Shown piece after piece: positions 30,958 through 43,180 of a stretch of DNA of 64,000 nucleotides. A model generated the notes under the pieces. That model saw only the letters and a program-made list of their open reading frames with translations. It had not been told where the DNA came from and did no database searches. The translations under genes and the position numbers were made by a program. Within the stretch, counting starts at the first letter, position 1, and every line of letters starts with the position of its first letter. Source of the stretch: Dipteris shenzhenensis (lineage: Eukaryota; Polypodiophyta; Polypodiopsida; Gleicheniales); NCBI GenBank assembly GCA_047967505.1, contig CM106540.1; one strand, 5' to 3'.

Positions 30958-33900
30958 CAGATTTTGTGTGATGCCTGACATGAACAAGGCGCAAGCTCTG
31001 CGTAAGATTGAACTGGTCTTTCCGTTCTAAGCATATTCTAATCGGTCAGAGTCACCGATGAGTCTATAATCTAGCTGTGATCAAAACCTGTCTACGTCCA
31101 TCTTGCCTACCACGCGTTTATATTTGATTTTGAGATAAGGCGTTAAAGCCTCACCTCCCATGGGACTTTTGCCCCACATGTCAAGTATTTAGTACATTCA
31201 AAGAGCTGTAATCCAGCTTTTCTAAAGTCACCTTAGGAGCTGTGCTCCCAACATTATCCCAAACTATGTCTTGACACTTTTTAATTTCGAGTAATATCCA
31301 CCAAAGCTGGTGTGTTGGGTCTCGTCTCATTTGGAAGTCTCATTTGGGAGAATCCCCTCTTTTAAGTACAGGCATTCCCCGCCCCCCCCACCCATCCGCC
31401 CACCCATGCGTCGCGCACACACACAAATACACATTGAATTATTCTTTTATGCATCAAAACTTTCTTCTTAAAAGTGTCATTACTTTCTCCTGCATTTGTA
31501 ACATATAAGGACTTGAATTGTATCTATATATTTGATGTCAATCTACTTAAACCTGATTGTGATCTTAAATGTATGCATCAATTTGCTTGCATTGTTACAT
31601 ATATTGATGACTCTATCTATATCACTAATGATTGCATGTACATTAATGTGATTCTGGTTTTCTTAAAGATATGCATCAATTTCTACAACATTGTTACACA
31701 TATCGATAACTTTATCTATATCACCTCTCCTACCAAATTCAATTATTTAATTATATTTGGTTCATGGAGGCTTAATTAAGCTATGTTTATCTATGGCTTG
31801 ATTTATTTATACTTTAATTAACCTATGTTTTTCTATGGCTTAATATATTCATGCAATACTTAACCTATGTCTCTCCATGGCTTAATTTATTTTATCCATA
31901 GACTATGTCTAAGGGGGGCTTCCCCAAATCTTCAAGAACTGAAAACCAAGATTTGAATCCAAAACCTTCTTTTCCTCAAGCGTGAATCCTACCTGGGATG
32001 TTCTTTCCCCTTTAATGCCTGTCATAAGTGGCAATCTCACAAGTTCCTCCTTTTTTAATGCCCCTTCCCCTCCCCCTTTTATTTAATTAATTTAGCTCTC
32101 TCCCTCCCCCACATGAGACTAATTATTGCCCCCCTCAAAATCCCCTCTCCCCCCCTCCCCCAACTATGATTTTTTCAATGTTAGGGTCACCTATATCACT
32201 GATGTAATTACGATCTTTAAAAAAATTACATGGAATTATCATTGAAAATTTGAAAATGTCTTCAAATGTAGAAAGAATTTGACATTGATTATCAGCTACA
32301 TATTTGCAAATGTCTTCAAAATGTGGAAAGAATTTGACAATGATTGTCACCTACGTATACCTATATCGAATCACATAATTGATTGTTGAGAAAATGTTCT
32401 AGTATTGAAATATTCTTTTCACTTTGCTGATATAGCTGACTTGAGTTGAAGGTAAACACTTAGTCTTTTCAATTTCTTGTCCATTTTCATCAAAGAAATA
32501 AGATGATGTATATGCACTTTGGGGCATATCTACATCTCGATCATCAAGTATGTCACCTATTTTGCCATGAATTGGAATTTCTAATTCTAGTTCTCTTAAA
32601 TCTCATCAAGTTGTTTGTAGCATATAAAAAATGATTGAATGAATGCTGAGAATTGAGCTATCTCATTTGTTGACTTTTCACAATGTTCCTTTTGTTTATT
32701 CACTACTACATAGGAGGCTATTTCCATCGCTTTTTTGCAATGCAGTTAGATACTTAAAAAGATTTTTTTGTTAGACAAGTAGTAGAGCATGAGTAACCAA
32801 ATCGACGTCGATGTATCCATGGGAATAACCATCATGAATATTGTTGGCATTTACGTCGATATATTTGTTAGAATAGCCATCTATATTTTTGTCAATATTT
32901 GTCTCAAAATATGCCATGGTCACTCATTCTAATAGGCATCTATACTGACATTGAGACTGCAAAAAAATATACAGAAAGTGCTTTTGTATACCTCCCATTA
33001 AAAAACTAATTTGTACTTTTGATAGAGAACGGAAAAAATGTTGAGAAATTCCACACCAAGTTTGGGTTGAATACCCAATATAAGCATGAGATGTCGTTAT
33101 ACAAACAACTTGTTGCCATTACTTTGTGTCCACAAATCCCTCCTCTTTTCCACTTTTCTCAAGTCCTATTGTTCTCTCTTTGAATCTCTCTTACCAATCA
33201 AGTGCTCCAAGTGGTAAATAATGGATCCCAATTCCTGAAGATATGCATGGGATCTGAGGTAGCTCATGGAAGATTCATAGTCTTTTCATCCATGGGATGC
33301 TCTTTATTATCTCTCCATGCTTGTGGCCAATCGCTTGCCTTCAAATCCGGTTGGTTTGGGACCAATTAGCCCATCAAGTGTAGGATGGTCATGTGGAAGT
33401 TTCACATCATGAGATTCACATATCATCCTCCTTAGATGTCGAGAGTATCATCCTAACTATTTATCACCACCAACATGACAACATTGTACCTAGACTTATT
33501 GACAACCGTATATCTATATATAAAATTAAGTGCATGTTTGATCCATGCCAATAACCACATGCAACAAAAGGGGAGGTGAATCTCACTTAAGAACTCCCCA
33601 GATCTAGGGAAGTCATGCATGGTCCACATTAAAATTTTCCTAATCACATCATGGAGCCTTCATGTCAAGAAGGACTAAAATAGGCAACCATGTAGATGGA
33701 GAATTATAACTTTCACTGATGGAAGATCTATTAAAAATTTCAAAATAATCCCTCAAAACTTTCCCATAATCTTGGACGTGATCTCGACGTGATACATGTC
33801 AAAATGACACACATCAAATCTACAACCTACATGGTTTGCATGAACATGAATTCCTCTCACAAACCCACTTTGAGATCCCATACACTAGTTCTTTACTTGG

Positions 33901-35398
33901 TAAAGATCCACATTGTCTATCCACCATCGTTACACAATTCATCACAAGGCCAAAAATATGTTAGCATTTGAAATTACACCTTCAATTATAGAAAACACAA
34001 CAAATGCTCTGTTTCATTGTTATATCCATCGGTATATTGTTTCTTTTCAGCAAATTCACCTATGTAAATACTGCTGGATTTTCTATGAGTTTCCAAAAGG
34101 AATACCAATGACAGTTGATGGAAAAAACATGAAAGCCTATATTTCAGTTTTTCTTTTCATCTTTTAAGATCTCTCTTCCATCCCTTTTTTTTTTAATTTT
34201 CCCCACCATTGAAATACTATCTTCCCCTCACATCCATCACTTTTTTTACCTTTTTCAACATTGCTACCCTATCCACTTCCCTTTGAAGGAGAAAAAATCT
34301 TGCATGTTAGCAAAGAAGGAGCTTCAAACATAACAGATTCCTCTTCTCCCTTCACTTTTGCAATACTCAATATATATGATACCAACTTTGGGTTAAAATA
34401 CCTTCATATCATTATGCTGAAATAAGAATTGAAATGGAAATATAAAAATAAAAGTGAATTGGCAAAGTTAGAAGAGATCTATTCATGATAAATTATTCAA
34501 GAATGGGTATTTACATCAACATTTTCATCCTCAATCAAAATTCTATCTTTAATTCTATGCTAAGTCTCCTATATGATCAATGGGATCTATAGTACCTAAA
34601 GTTTGATCCTCTGAGGGACTCCAGTGAAGAAAATGATGTAATAGAAGTAGTAGAAGATGTGCTTTTATGGATCCCTCTAAAAATGATGAATCATATTCTA
34701 AGACTTCTTCTTAAGAAGTATATAGATCAATGTGAAACACTAGCAACTTTCTCTCCACATATCTATCTTCAAAAGATAATTTACTTTGGGTACAAACTTG
34801 GATTACATACCATCTTTGATCATAACAATTTGGATGATGATCACCTATGTTCAACGTGAAAATAGCATGTTATAATTAAGAAATAAATAAGAAATTCTTT
34901 AAAGAAGGGTCATGATCGGCTTATTTCATTTTGTACATATGTTCAAGAAGAACTATAGTATGAATTTCATTTGCTCAAATTTTGGTAAAGTCTATGGAAA
35001 AAATCCACTTTCATCTTTCCTCATCACTATAGCATTGGGACCATTATAAGTAGCTCTAAAACATTTACATAAAAAATAGGAATACTAAAACATATACTTA
35101 TTTTATAGGTAACTCTAAAACATTTTACATAAAAAAGAAAAATACTAATGTGTCTAAATCTAACTTTTATGGTATAATCTTCTATGGTCCCACAATAATC
35201 CAACAATGAGGTAAGAAGATCATCATCAGAAGTACTCACTTGAATTTCTTGTATGAAGTTAGCCATGATCCACATGCAAATGTGGTCCACTTTGAATCAA
35301 TGTGCTCCATCTGAAAGTGCTGACCATATGACAACACACACTATAATTATTGTACTACAATAAAAAATCATTGCAACTATAATATGCAGATCATACTA
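30958..35398. other. Intergenic region with small local duplications
   Basis: No gene supported. Local repeats: a ~115-bp imperfect duplication at about 31,568-31,725 (ATGCATCAATTT...TATCTATATCAC); three ~50-bp units of (C/G)CTATGT.T.TCTATGGCTTAAT at 31,780-31,885; a ~75-bp duplication at about 32,240-32,350 (AATGTCTTCAAA.TGT.GAAAGAATTTGACA). A C-rich run lies near 31,380. Composition is otherwise AT-rich. Confidence 0.6.
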
Positions 35399-35568
35399 TG
35401 AGAGTGCTCTCAACGGAAGCAAGAACGGAAGAGGGAGAGAGAGAAATAGAGAGCCACACAAGTTTTGGTGGGTGCAGAACACCCTAATCTTCTTTTTCAT
35501 TCATTTATATATGTGTTTAAGTATTGTACATAATCGGGGTAAAGGCACAGTGACCTTTAACCCCCACA
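35399..35568 (-). repeat. 3' LTR of copia fragment E
   Basis: 170 bp, minus strand TGTGGGGGTTAAAGG to GAGAGCACTCTCA. It pairs with the 177-bp 5' LTR of D (36,809-36,985); the length difference comes mainly from the AG microsatellite. This is a short LTR for a copia element. Confidence 0.9.
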
Positions 35569-35599
35569 ACCTCCCACTTAAAGGACAATGTGCCTTTAA

Positions 35600-36810
35600 G
35601 TGAGAACAACCAGTGAGCATACTATCCAATGCCCATCAATACACGAAAATACTCAAACCGCTGCTGACTAGGTAGACTCTTTGTCAGCATATCTGTAGGG
35701 TTATCATCTGTATGAACCTTGACAAGCTCTATGCACTTGTCTTCAAGTACCTCCCTGATGAAATGGTACCTGACCTCAATGTGTTTGGTCTTTGCATGAA
35801 AGACCAGATTCCGTGCTAGCTGAATAGCACTCATGGAATCACTATGCAATGTCAGTACACTTGTATGAATCCCCAAATCTCCCACTAGCTGATCAAGCCA
35901 TATAGCCTCCTTGCAACCCTCTGTGGCTACAACATGCATGAGACATCCATGACACTGCACCACCTGCAAAGGTGAACACATAACCAGAAGTGGATCTCCT
36001 ACTATCCACATGCCTTGCATAGTTTGAATATGTGTACCCAAGTACATGCATGGCTCCTCTACCAAAGTAGATGCACATCTCCTTGGTACCCTTCATGTAC
36101 CTCATGATGCACTTAATTGCCTCCCAGTGCCTCTTTCCTGGATTAGCCATATACCGGCTAACAACTCCCACTACAAATGTAATGTCTGGTCTAGTAGCTA
36201 TCATAGCATACATAAGACTCCCAACCGCTGATGTATAAGGAACCTTGGCCATCATGGCCCTCTCCTCATCTGATTTGGGACTATTTGTATGACTCAATTT
36301 CACATATGGAGGCAATGGAGTACTCACTGCCTTCCCCCCCTCCATATTGAAACGCTGCAATACTTTTGTAACATACTTCTTTTGTGAAAGCCAAAGGAGT
36401 TTCCTACTCCGATCATGCATGATTCGCATACCAAGAATATGACCTGCAAGTCCCAAATCCTTCATATCAAAGGCCTCATGTAGCTTGGCCTTTAATGCAT
36501 CTAGATCATAAGTATTCTTGCTAGCCAATAGCATATCATCCACATATAGTGCCAGGATTATCAGGCTACTATCCTTAGCCCTTTTAGTGTAGAGGCAGTG
36601 ACCAATTTCACTCCTTCTAAAACCCTGGGACTGAATGAAAGCATCAAACTTCTGATACCATTCTCTAGGCACTTGCTTAACACCATAGAGACTCTTCTTC
36701 AGCTTACAAACTAAATGCTCTTTGCCCTTTTCTTCAAAGCCTTTCGGTTGCACCATGTAAATTTCCTCATGCAAATCCCCATGCAAGAAAGCTGTCTTGA
36801 CATCCATCTG
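35600..36810 (-). pseudogene. Copia E RT (partial) and RNase H
   Basis: The open piece 36,807-35,893 begins MDVKTAFLHGD and contains LYGVKQVPREWYQKFD, the catalytic YVDDMLL, AFDMKDLG, ILGMRI and TRPDITF. RNase H starts with YSNYARH, where the usual catalytic Asp (DSDYA) is Asn. A deletion or frameshift near 35,930 removes the STEAEY segment with the catalytic Glu. RNase H resumes with EGCKEAIWLDQ, LHSDSMSAIQLARN, HAKTKHIEV and ending DMLTKSL (35,622). It cannot be active. Confidence 0.85.
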
Positions 36811-36985
36811 TGGGGGTTAAAGGTCACTGTGCCTTTACCCCGGTTATGTACAATACTCAAACACATATATAAATGAATGAAAAAGAAGATTAGGGTGGTT
36901 CTCCACCCACCAAAACTTGTGGCTCTCTGTCTCTCTCTCTCTCTCTCCCCTTCTTCCGTTCTTGCTTCCGTTGAGAGCACTCTCA
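36809..36985 (+). repeat. 5' LTR of copia element D
   Basis: 177 bp from TGTGGGGGTTAAAGG to GAGAGCACTCTCA, with a CT microsatellite near 36,925-36,950. It is followed two bases later by the primer-binding site. The AATGAATGAAAAAGAAG region is shared with the E LTR. Confidence 0.9.
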
Positions 36986-36987
36986 AC

Positions 36988-37000
36988 TGGTATCAGAGCC
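36988..37000 (+). promoter_or_regulatory. Primer-binding site (tRNA-iMet), element D
   Basis: TGGTATCAGAGCC is a full match to the plant initiator-Met tRNA-type PBS, two bases after the LTR. This tRNA would prime minus-strand cDNA synthesis. Confidence 0.9.
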
Positions 37001-38220
37001 CGGGTGATCTAGCTGAGCGTGCATGAATGCTTGAACCTCAGCAGCTCTGTGGGAAGAAGGAGAAGCTCTGTGGGAAGCTTTGTGGGTGATTTTACTTGCA
37101 TCTGAGTGTGTAGAGACCTTGGAGGAACCTTTGGAAAAGTCACTTTGGCTTTGCGAAGTGGTTTTGAGAGCCTGTTACGAGTTTTCAAAGAAAAAGTCGT
37201 TTTTTGAGCTTTTCCCTGTTCTGTTCGATGACAGAGACTCCGTATTGACTTATAGAGGCAACTATTGCTTGCTTTTGGTGTCCACTTCATTTCAGGAGCT
37301 TGGAAACACCTTCATTCTTGAATCTGGGATCATTTCATTGGATTTCTGACTCACTATGTTAGTTTTTGCGTTTTTTGCCCGGGTGTTGGAACTCAAGTTT
37401 GGAGCAACCATTTGCAAATCTGTCAATTCCGATGGACTCAGGAGGTCCTAAAACTTCTATATTGCTCATCACTCGCACTCCGGTGGAGTTTATAAACAGC
37501 TCTGTTTCCAAAAACGTTTTTCAGTCCGTGTGTTGGACCCAGTGATTGAGACCACGGTTTCCAAAACCGTCTGTCCCATTGCATTCTGGACGCCCAAAAA
37601 CCCCTACTTGTTAGTTCTTGCACAATTCGGTGGAGGATTTTCAGAGTTATAGATCTCTGTGTATTCGATTTCGTCTCTCTGTTATGCATTTTTCATTCTA
37701 AGGTTTTGAAACCTTAGATTTATGCCACATGGCAGTGGATAAGTGTTGACTCCCATTTCTCACTCATCGGTTGGGATTTTGGAGTTCTGGCAGAAAAGAG
37801 ATATTTGTAGATTTTCTTGCTGATTTCGATTATGCAATGGCGCCCATGTTTTGAGGCATCTTAGGTTCTATTTTCAGTAGCGGTCATTACCGTGGGACTA
37901 TGATTTCTTGAGCATACCTTATGCAGATCACTCTTTTTGCAGTTTGAGCGGTGTGCGCTCATTCGTGGTGTGCATTGGGTTGTAGTGGATGATTTATAGG
38001 CCATTTGGATGCATTACGGTCCTTATTGGATGCGCTGATAGGCTCAAATTGCCTTGTGGGATGCTATTTTTTATGAGTCAGATGCATCTGTTGATGCTTT
38101 AAGCTTTGAGTTTTGGTGATATTTCACTCTATTGTGGCATACACATTTGGGTGCACCTGGTATTTGGTGTGATTCTCTCTTGTAGGCACTAGCATTTGGG
38201 ATTTTTGCTTCATTTGCATC
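37001..38220 (+). other. Long untranslated leader of copia family 2
   Basis: 1.2 kb between PBS and gag ATG with no sustained frame. Its second half (about 37,770-38,220) recurs at 56,670-57,360 in fragment H, where it also precedes the same gag start. The H version contains about 200 bp more (near 56,960-57,180). Confidence 0.8.
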
Positions 38221-38990
38221 ATGGCATCCTCTTCCATGTCTGAAAAGGAGTTTTTTAGCATTAAAAAGTTTGATGGGACAAACTTTTCTTTGTGGAAAGA
38301 ACAAATAAGGGATGTGCTTATTCAAAAGAAGCAGATTAAACCCTTGGCAAGGATTGAAGCTAAGCCTGCAAATATGTCTGAGAATGATTGGAATGAGTTG
38401 GATGCATTAGCAAAGTCTACTATTAGACTTCATCTTGCAGAGTCAGTTTATTTCACATTAGTAAATGAGCAGACTACGGAAGATTTGTGGAAGAAACTGT
38501 GTGCCACTTATGAGAAGGAAACTGCCTCTAATAAAGTTTACCTCATGAAGAGTTGTTTGAGCTGTAGATGAAGAAAGGGGTCTTCATTGCTTCTCACTTG
38601 AATGAATTCGATATTATTTTCAGCTAGCTTCAGGCTTAGAAAATGAATTTTGATGGAGAGACTAAGGCAATATTTCTCTTATGTTCATTGCCATCCTCAT
38701 GGGATACCTTCCGTACAGCTGTCAGTAACTCTGCACCTGGTGGAGTACTAAAATTTGATGATGTTGTGGGTAGCTTGTTGGCCGATGAGATTAGACGAAA
38801 GTCTATGGATGGCAACAAGCAGGATGCAGCCTTAAATGTGCAAAGGGGTAGATCACAGTTCAAGGGGAAGTCCCAAGAAAGAGGGAAGTCTCGTAGCAAA
38901 TCCAGGGCATGGAACATTGAGTGTTACCATTGTGGCAAGAAGGGCCATATGAAAAAGGATTGCTACAAGCTGAAAAGAGAAAGCTGAAAA
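38221..38990 (+). pseudogene. Copia D gag with CCHC knuckle
   Basis: ATG at 38,221 (MASSSMSEKEFFSIKKF), then DGTNFSLWKEQIRDVLIQK, typical of copia gag. A frameshift near 38,555 and a TAG near 38,636 break it. A second piece (38,643-38,987) carries LLCSLPSSWDTF and CYHCGKKGHMKKDC, an intact zinc knuckle near 38,930. A short duplication of AAGCTGAAAAGAGA (near 38,968 and 38,983) shifts the frame into the protease. Confidence 0.85.
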
Positions 38991-40535
38991 GAGAGCAAAA
39001 GGATAAGAAAAAGAATGCAAATTGGGGTGCAAATCAAAAGGAAGAGAGTCCAAGGGAGGACAAAGGAAAAGTGAAGATCAAGGAGATCAATGCAGTCACA
39101 CATGATAGTGACAATGACGTTCTCTTTATGTCTAGTTTATCTGCAGAGTTGCTTACCACTTCAGATGATGCATATTCCCAGGATTTGATTTTGGATTCTG
39201 GTGCTTCATTCCATATTACTCCCCATAGGGAATGGTTCTCCACTTATGACAGTGGAAAGACAGGTTGTGTGCATCTTGGAAATGACTATGCATGTGACAT
39301 AGTGGGAGCAGGTGACATAAAGTTTTCTTTTGCAAATGGGTCTGCATTTGTTTTGAAACATGTGAGACATGTGCCTAAGCTGACCAAGAATCTTATTTCA
39401 GTGGGTCAGCTAGATGATGCTGGTTTTCACACCACTTTTGGCTTTCAGAGTTGGAAAAATCAGAAGGGCTCTATGCTTTTGGCCAGGGGTGCCAAGTGTG
39501 GGACTTTGTATCCCTTACATGTATCAGGGGTATTTGATCATGTTGTTGCAATAACCAAGCAGCCAAGCACTTCTTTGTGGCATTGCAGGTTGGGGCACAT
39601 GAGCCAGAATGGAATGAAACTCTTATGCCGTTTGGGTTATGTACCGCATTTGTGTTTCTCTCATTTTGAATTTTGTGAGCATTGTCTCTATGGGAAGCAG
39701 ACTAAATCAGCCCATAAAAGAAGGGGAAAGAAAGAGTTTGAAATGCTTGATTTGGTGCATTCAGACGTATGTGGTCCCATGCCTACATGGTCATTAGGCG
39801 AGGCTGAATACTATGTGACATTCATTGATGATGCAACTAGGAAAGTGTGGGCTTATGCTATAGCTCGGAAGAGTGATGTGTTCCAAGTATTTCAGAAATA
39901 GCTGGCCTTGGTTGAGAATCAATCAGGTAGAATGCTTAAATGCCTACGGACCGACAATGGTGGGGAGTATCTCTCTCATGACTTTCAGCATTTCTATGAT
40001 ACATGTGGGATTAAGAGGGAGCTCACATCCCCTCGTACTCCAGAGCAAAATCCAGTTGCAGAAAAGATGAATCATACCATTCAAGAAAGGTTGCAATGCA
40101 TGCTTTCCAATGCAAGTCTTTCTGGTGGTTTTTGGGCTGAGGCAATGAAGACTGCAGTACATGTGATCAATAGATCACCTAGTAAGAGTTTGGATGGTGG
40201 TATTCCTGAAGAGACATGGAGTGGCAAGAAGCCCTCTTACTCTCATTTGCGTATATTTGGGTGTGAGGCATATGCACATGTGCCAAAAGATCTTTGAAAA
40301 AAGCCAGATCCTAAGTCTAGGAAATGCATCTTTCTGGGTTATGGTGAAAGTGGAGAGATGGGCTATCGTCTCTGGGATCCAGAAGGAAAGAAGATCATAC
40401 GCAGCCATGATGTAGTCTTCAATGAGAAGAAGATGCATAAGGCACCCATGAGGGATGTGGAAATGAGGAGAATCACTTTCCAGGATGTGAATCCACCTGC
40501 ATATGTTGATAGATAGCAAGCTATCCATGCACCAA
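38991..40535 (+). pseudogene. Copia D protease and integrase
   Basis: LILDSGASFHITPH (near 39,190) is an intact aspartic protease loop. The HHCC zinc-binding region follows (WHCRLGHMS...CEHCLYGKQ). The integrase core has all three triad positions: LVHSDVCGPM (39,757), LRTDNGGEYLS (39,945) and QNPVAEKMN (40,047), where the usual QQNG reads EQNP. A TAG at 39,899-39,901 splits the core, a TGA at 40,295-40,297 follows AYAHVPKDL, and a TAG near 40,515 follows YVDR. Confidence 0.85.
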
Positions 40536-40537
40536 AT

Positions 40538-41576
40538 GTGCAAGAAATGGTACCACCAAGTACTCCCACAGGTATACAATCAAGGGTAGATGATGGATCA
40601 TCTATTGGTGGAAATGATGAGCCAAATGTGGCTGATATGCAGGTGGGACAGCAAGCTGAAATGCCCTTGAGAAGATCTTCTAGAGTGTCTAGACTGCCTG
40701 ATAAGTTTATTCTAGGGGTAGACTATGTGATGCTTACTGATTGCGGGGAGCCTTCTTGCTACAAAGAGGCTATGATGCGCGAGGATCAATGCAAGTGGGA
40801 GTATGCTATGCAATCAGAGATGAGTTCACTTATGAAGAATAAGACTTGAGACTTGGTTTCTTTGCCACATGGAAAGAAAGCATTGCCATGTAAATGGGTC
40901 TACAAAATGAAGGTCACAGGTGATGATGTGCCTAGGTAAAGGCCAAGTTGCATGAGGCCTTTGATATGAAGGATTTGGGATTTGCAAGTCATATTCTTGG
41001 TATGCGCATCACGCGTGATCAGAGTAGGAAACTCCTTTGGCTTTCACAAAAGAGTATGTTACAAAAGTATTGTAGCGTTTCAATATGGAGGGGGGGAAGG
41101 CAGTGAGTACTCCATTGCCTCCATATGTGAAACTGAGTCATACAGATAGTCCCAAATCAGATGAGGAAAGGGCCATGATGGCCAAGGTTCCTTATGCATC
41201 AGCAGTTGGGAGTCTTATGTATGCTATGATAGCTACTAGACCAGACATTACATTTGCAGTGGGAGTTGTTAGCTGGTATATGGCTAATCCAGGAAAGAGG
41301 CATTGGGAGGCAGTTAAGTGCATCATGAGGTAGATGAAGGGTACCAAGGAGATGTGCATCTGCTTTGGTAGAGGAGGCATGCATGTACTTGGGTACATAG
41401 ATTCAGACTATGCAAGGCATGTGGATAGTAGGAGATCCACTTGTGGTTATGTGTTCACCTTTGCAGGTGGTGCAGTGTCTCGTGGATGTCTCACGCACAG
41501 AAGTGCGTTGCTTTGTCTACCACAGAGGCTGAGTATGTTGCAGCCACAGAGGGTTGCAAGGAGGCTATATGGCTTG
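40538..41576 (+). pseudogene. Copia D RT/RNase H with RT core deleted
   Basis: The RT N-terminus (RRSSRVSRLPDKF, CKWEYAMQSEM, LPCKWVYKMK) reaches about 40,938. The sequence then jumps to AKLHEAFDMKDLG, so the catalytic core, including the YVDD motif, is deleted; fragment E still has it. The remainder (41,085-41,333; 41,334-41,560) carries TRPDITFAVG, YIDSDYARH and LSTTEAEY in shifted frames. It ends abruptly at 41,576. Confidence 0.85.
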
Positions 41577-42245
41577 ATATGGGAATGTCCTTCCTCTGCG
41601 TCAAACCAAGAGCTAGTCAATGTTTCTCGAAAAGCTCTTTACCGAGTGGTTTGGTAAAGATGTCTGCAACATTTTCTTTGCTATCACAATGCTGCAGTGT
41701 GATGTCACCAAGTAACACTCTTTCTTTGATGAAATGCTCTCTGACATCAATGTGCTTTGTCCTGGAGTGATATACTAGATTCTTGGCCAAAGCTTGAGCT
41801 GATTGATTATCACAGTATATTGTTGTTCGCTTTGGCTCATCAAAATAATCTGTTTCTAACAATAGTCTTCTGAGCCATATAGCCTCACATGCACCTGTAG
41901 TGAGTGCCCTATATTATGCTTCAGTCGAAGACAAAGAAACAGTTGGCTGTTTGTTTGACAACCATGATATAGCACCTTGACCAAGGAAAAATGCATATCC
42001 CTGTGTTGATCTCCTGATCTCATGATCTCCGACATAGTCACTGTCATAGTATCCATGCAACCGTGGATGATTTCCTCTGTATTCTATCCCAAACTATCTT
42101 GTACCTCTAATGTATCTCAAGACTCTTTTGGTTGCATTCTAATGAGACTATTTTGGATCTGCCATAAACTGTGCTAGTGAGCTTATTGCATAACAAATAT
42201 CTGGCCAAGTGATAGTCAGATATATAAGAGATCAGATGAGCTACC
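41577..42245 (-). pseudogene. Copia B RNase H
   Basis: The C-terminal piece 41,617-41,862 reads LETDYFDEPK, IYCDNQSAQALAKN, HSRTKHIDVREHF, ADIFTKPLGKELFEKH. The upstream piece, with YYDSDYVGD and the Trp-Leu-Ser-Asn-Lys region (41,870-42,056), is in another frame, and the STEA(E)Y motif is interrupted by a stop (TEA*Y). The last residues before the family's polypurine tract are missing. Confidence 0.8.
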
Positions 42246-42249
42246 TGTA

Positions 42250-43138
42250 CTACCTATCATTGACTGTAGACTTTTTTGAATCTTGAATAGGTTTCAAACT
42301 TTGTTCCATGGGAGTGCCTACAATCTTGCAATCTGCCATATGAAACTTCTTCAAGAGACTGTCAACATACTTGAGCTGACTCATGAATGTGCTATCTGAA
42401 TCCCTCCAGAACTCAATTCCAAGACAATAGTGCATAAGTCCAAGATCTTTCATGTCGAACTCTATAGATAAGTCTTGTTTTAGATTTCTGATGAAGCTAT
42501 CCTTGTTTCCTATCACAATCAGATCATCTACGTACAAAAGTGCAATAGTAATGTCTTCCCCTTGAACTTTGTAGTAGAGAGTATGATCTGCATTGGACTT
42601 CATGTATCCTAGATCAGCAAAATACTTGTCGATTCTGTTGTACCAACTTCTAGGTGCTTGCTTTAAGACGTAGAAACTCTTCTTGAGATGGCAAACCTTA
42701 TTCTCCTTTCCTGGTTCAACATAACCTGCTGGTTGTCGCATGTAGACTTCCTCGTCTAGATAACCATTGAAAAATGCATTCTTGACATCGAGCTGATACA
42801 CATTCCATCTACTGAGTGTCGCTAATGATATCAAGAATCATATGGAATCCATCTTTACTACTGGAGCATGTCTCATCATAATCTTAACCATATTACTATG
42901 CAAATCCTTTTGCAACTAGTCTGGCTTTGTATCTTTGAATACTGCCATCTGGATTGTATTTCACTTTGTATACCCATTTGTTTGCTATGGCCTTCTTTCC
43001 TGGTGGAAGGTTGCATAATTCCCAAGTATTATTCTTATACAGAGCATCCATTTCTTCATTCATAGCAGTTTGCCATTCTGGCTTGTCTACTATGTCTTCG
43101 AAGTACACTGGCTCTTTTCTAGCCATGATGGTAGTCAT
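42250..43138 (-). pseudogene. Copia B reverse transcriptase
   Basis: The best-preserved family 1 RT: 42,250-42,834 is open for 194 codons with [28 protein letters not shown], the catalytic YVDDLIV, FDMKDLGLMHYCLGIEF and MSQLKYVDSLLKKF. The N-terminal piece (42,896-43,138) with W..AMNEEMDALYKNNTWEL and KWVYKVKYNPDG is separated by a frameshift near 42,840-42,895. Confidence 0.85.
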
Positions 43139-43180
43139 AAGAGCATAGTTGGTCGTTTCAACCTAAATTGCTTTACCTTT

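Larger units (their letters stand above)
35399..36810 (-). mobile_element. Copia family 2, fragment E (3' half)
   Basis: Minus strand. It has the RT second half, RNase H, polypurine tract (TAAGTGGGAGGT, 35,569-35,580) and 3' LTR (35,399-35,568). It lacks gag, protease, integrase and the first part of RT. The sequence is cut at QMDVKTAFLHGD, exactly where the 5' LTR of element D begins in the opposite orientation. Confidence 0.85.
36809..41576 (+). mobile_element. Copia family 2, element D (5' complete, 3' truncated)
   Basis: 5' LTR, PBS, 1.2-kb leader, gag, CCHC knuckle, protease, integrase, and RT with a large internal deletion, then RNase H. It stops at ...EAIWLD (41,576), where minus-strand copy B begins. 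The 3' LTR is missing. The frame is broken at about 38,570, 38,640, 38,987, 39,901, 40,297, 40,517, 40,848 and 41,332. Confidence 0.9.

Noticed and set aside
35399-41576. Reading E and D as one self-integrated cDNA
   Set aside because: Fits the inverted 3' part beside the 5' LTR, but D still carries its own later RT and RNase H segments, so two copies are needed.
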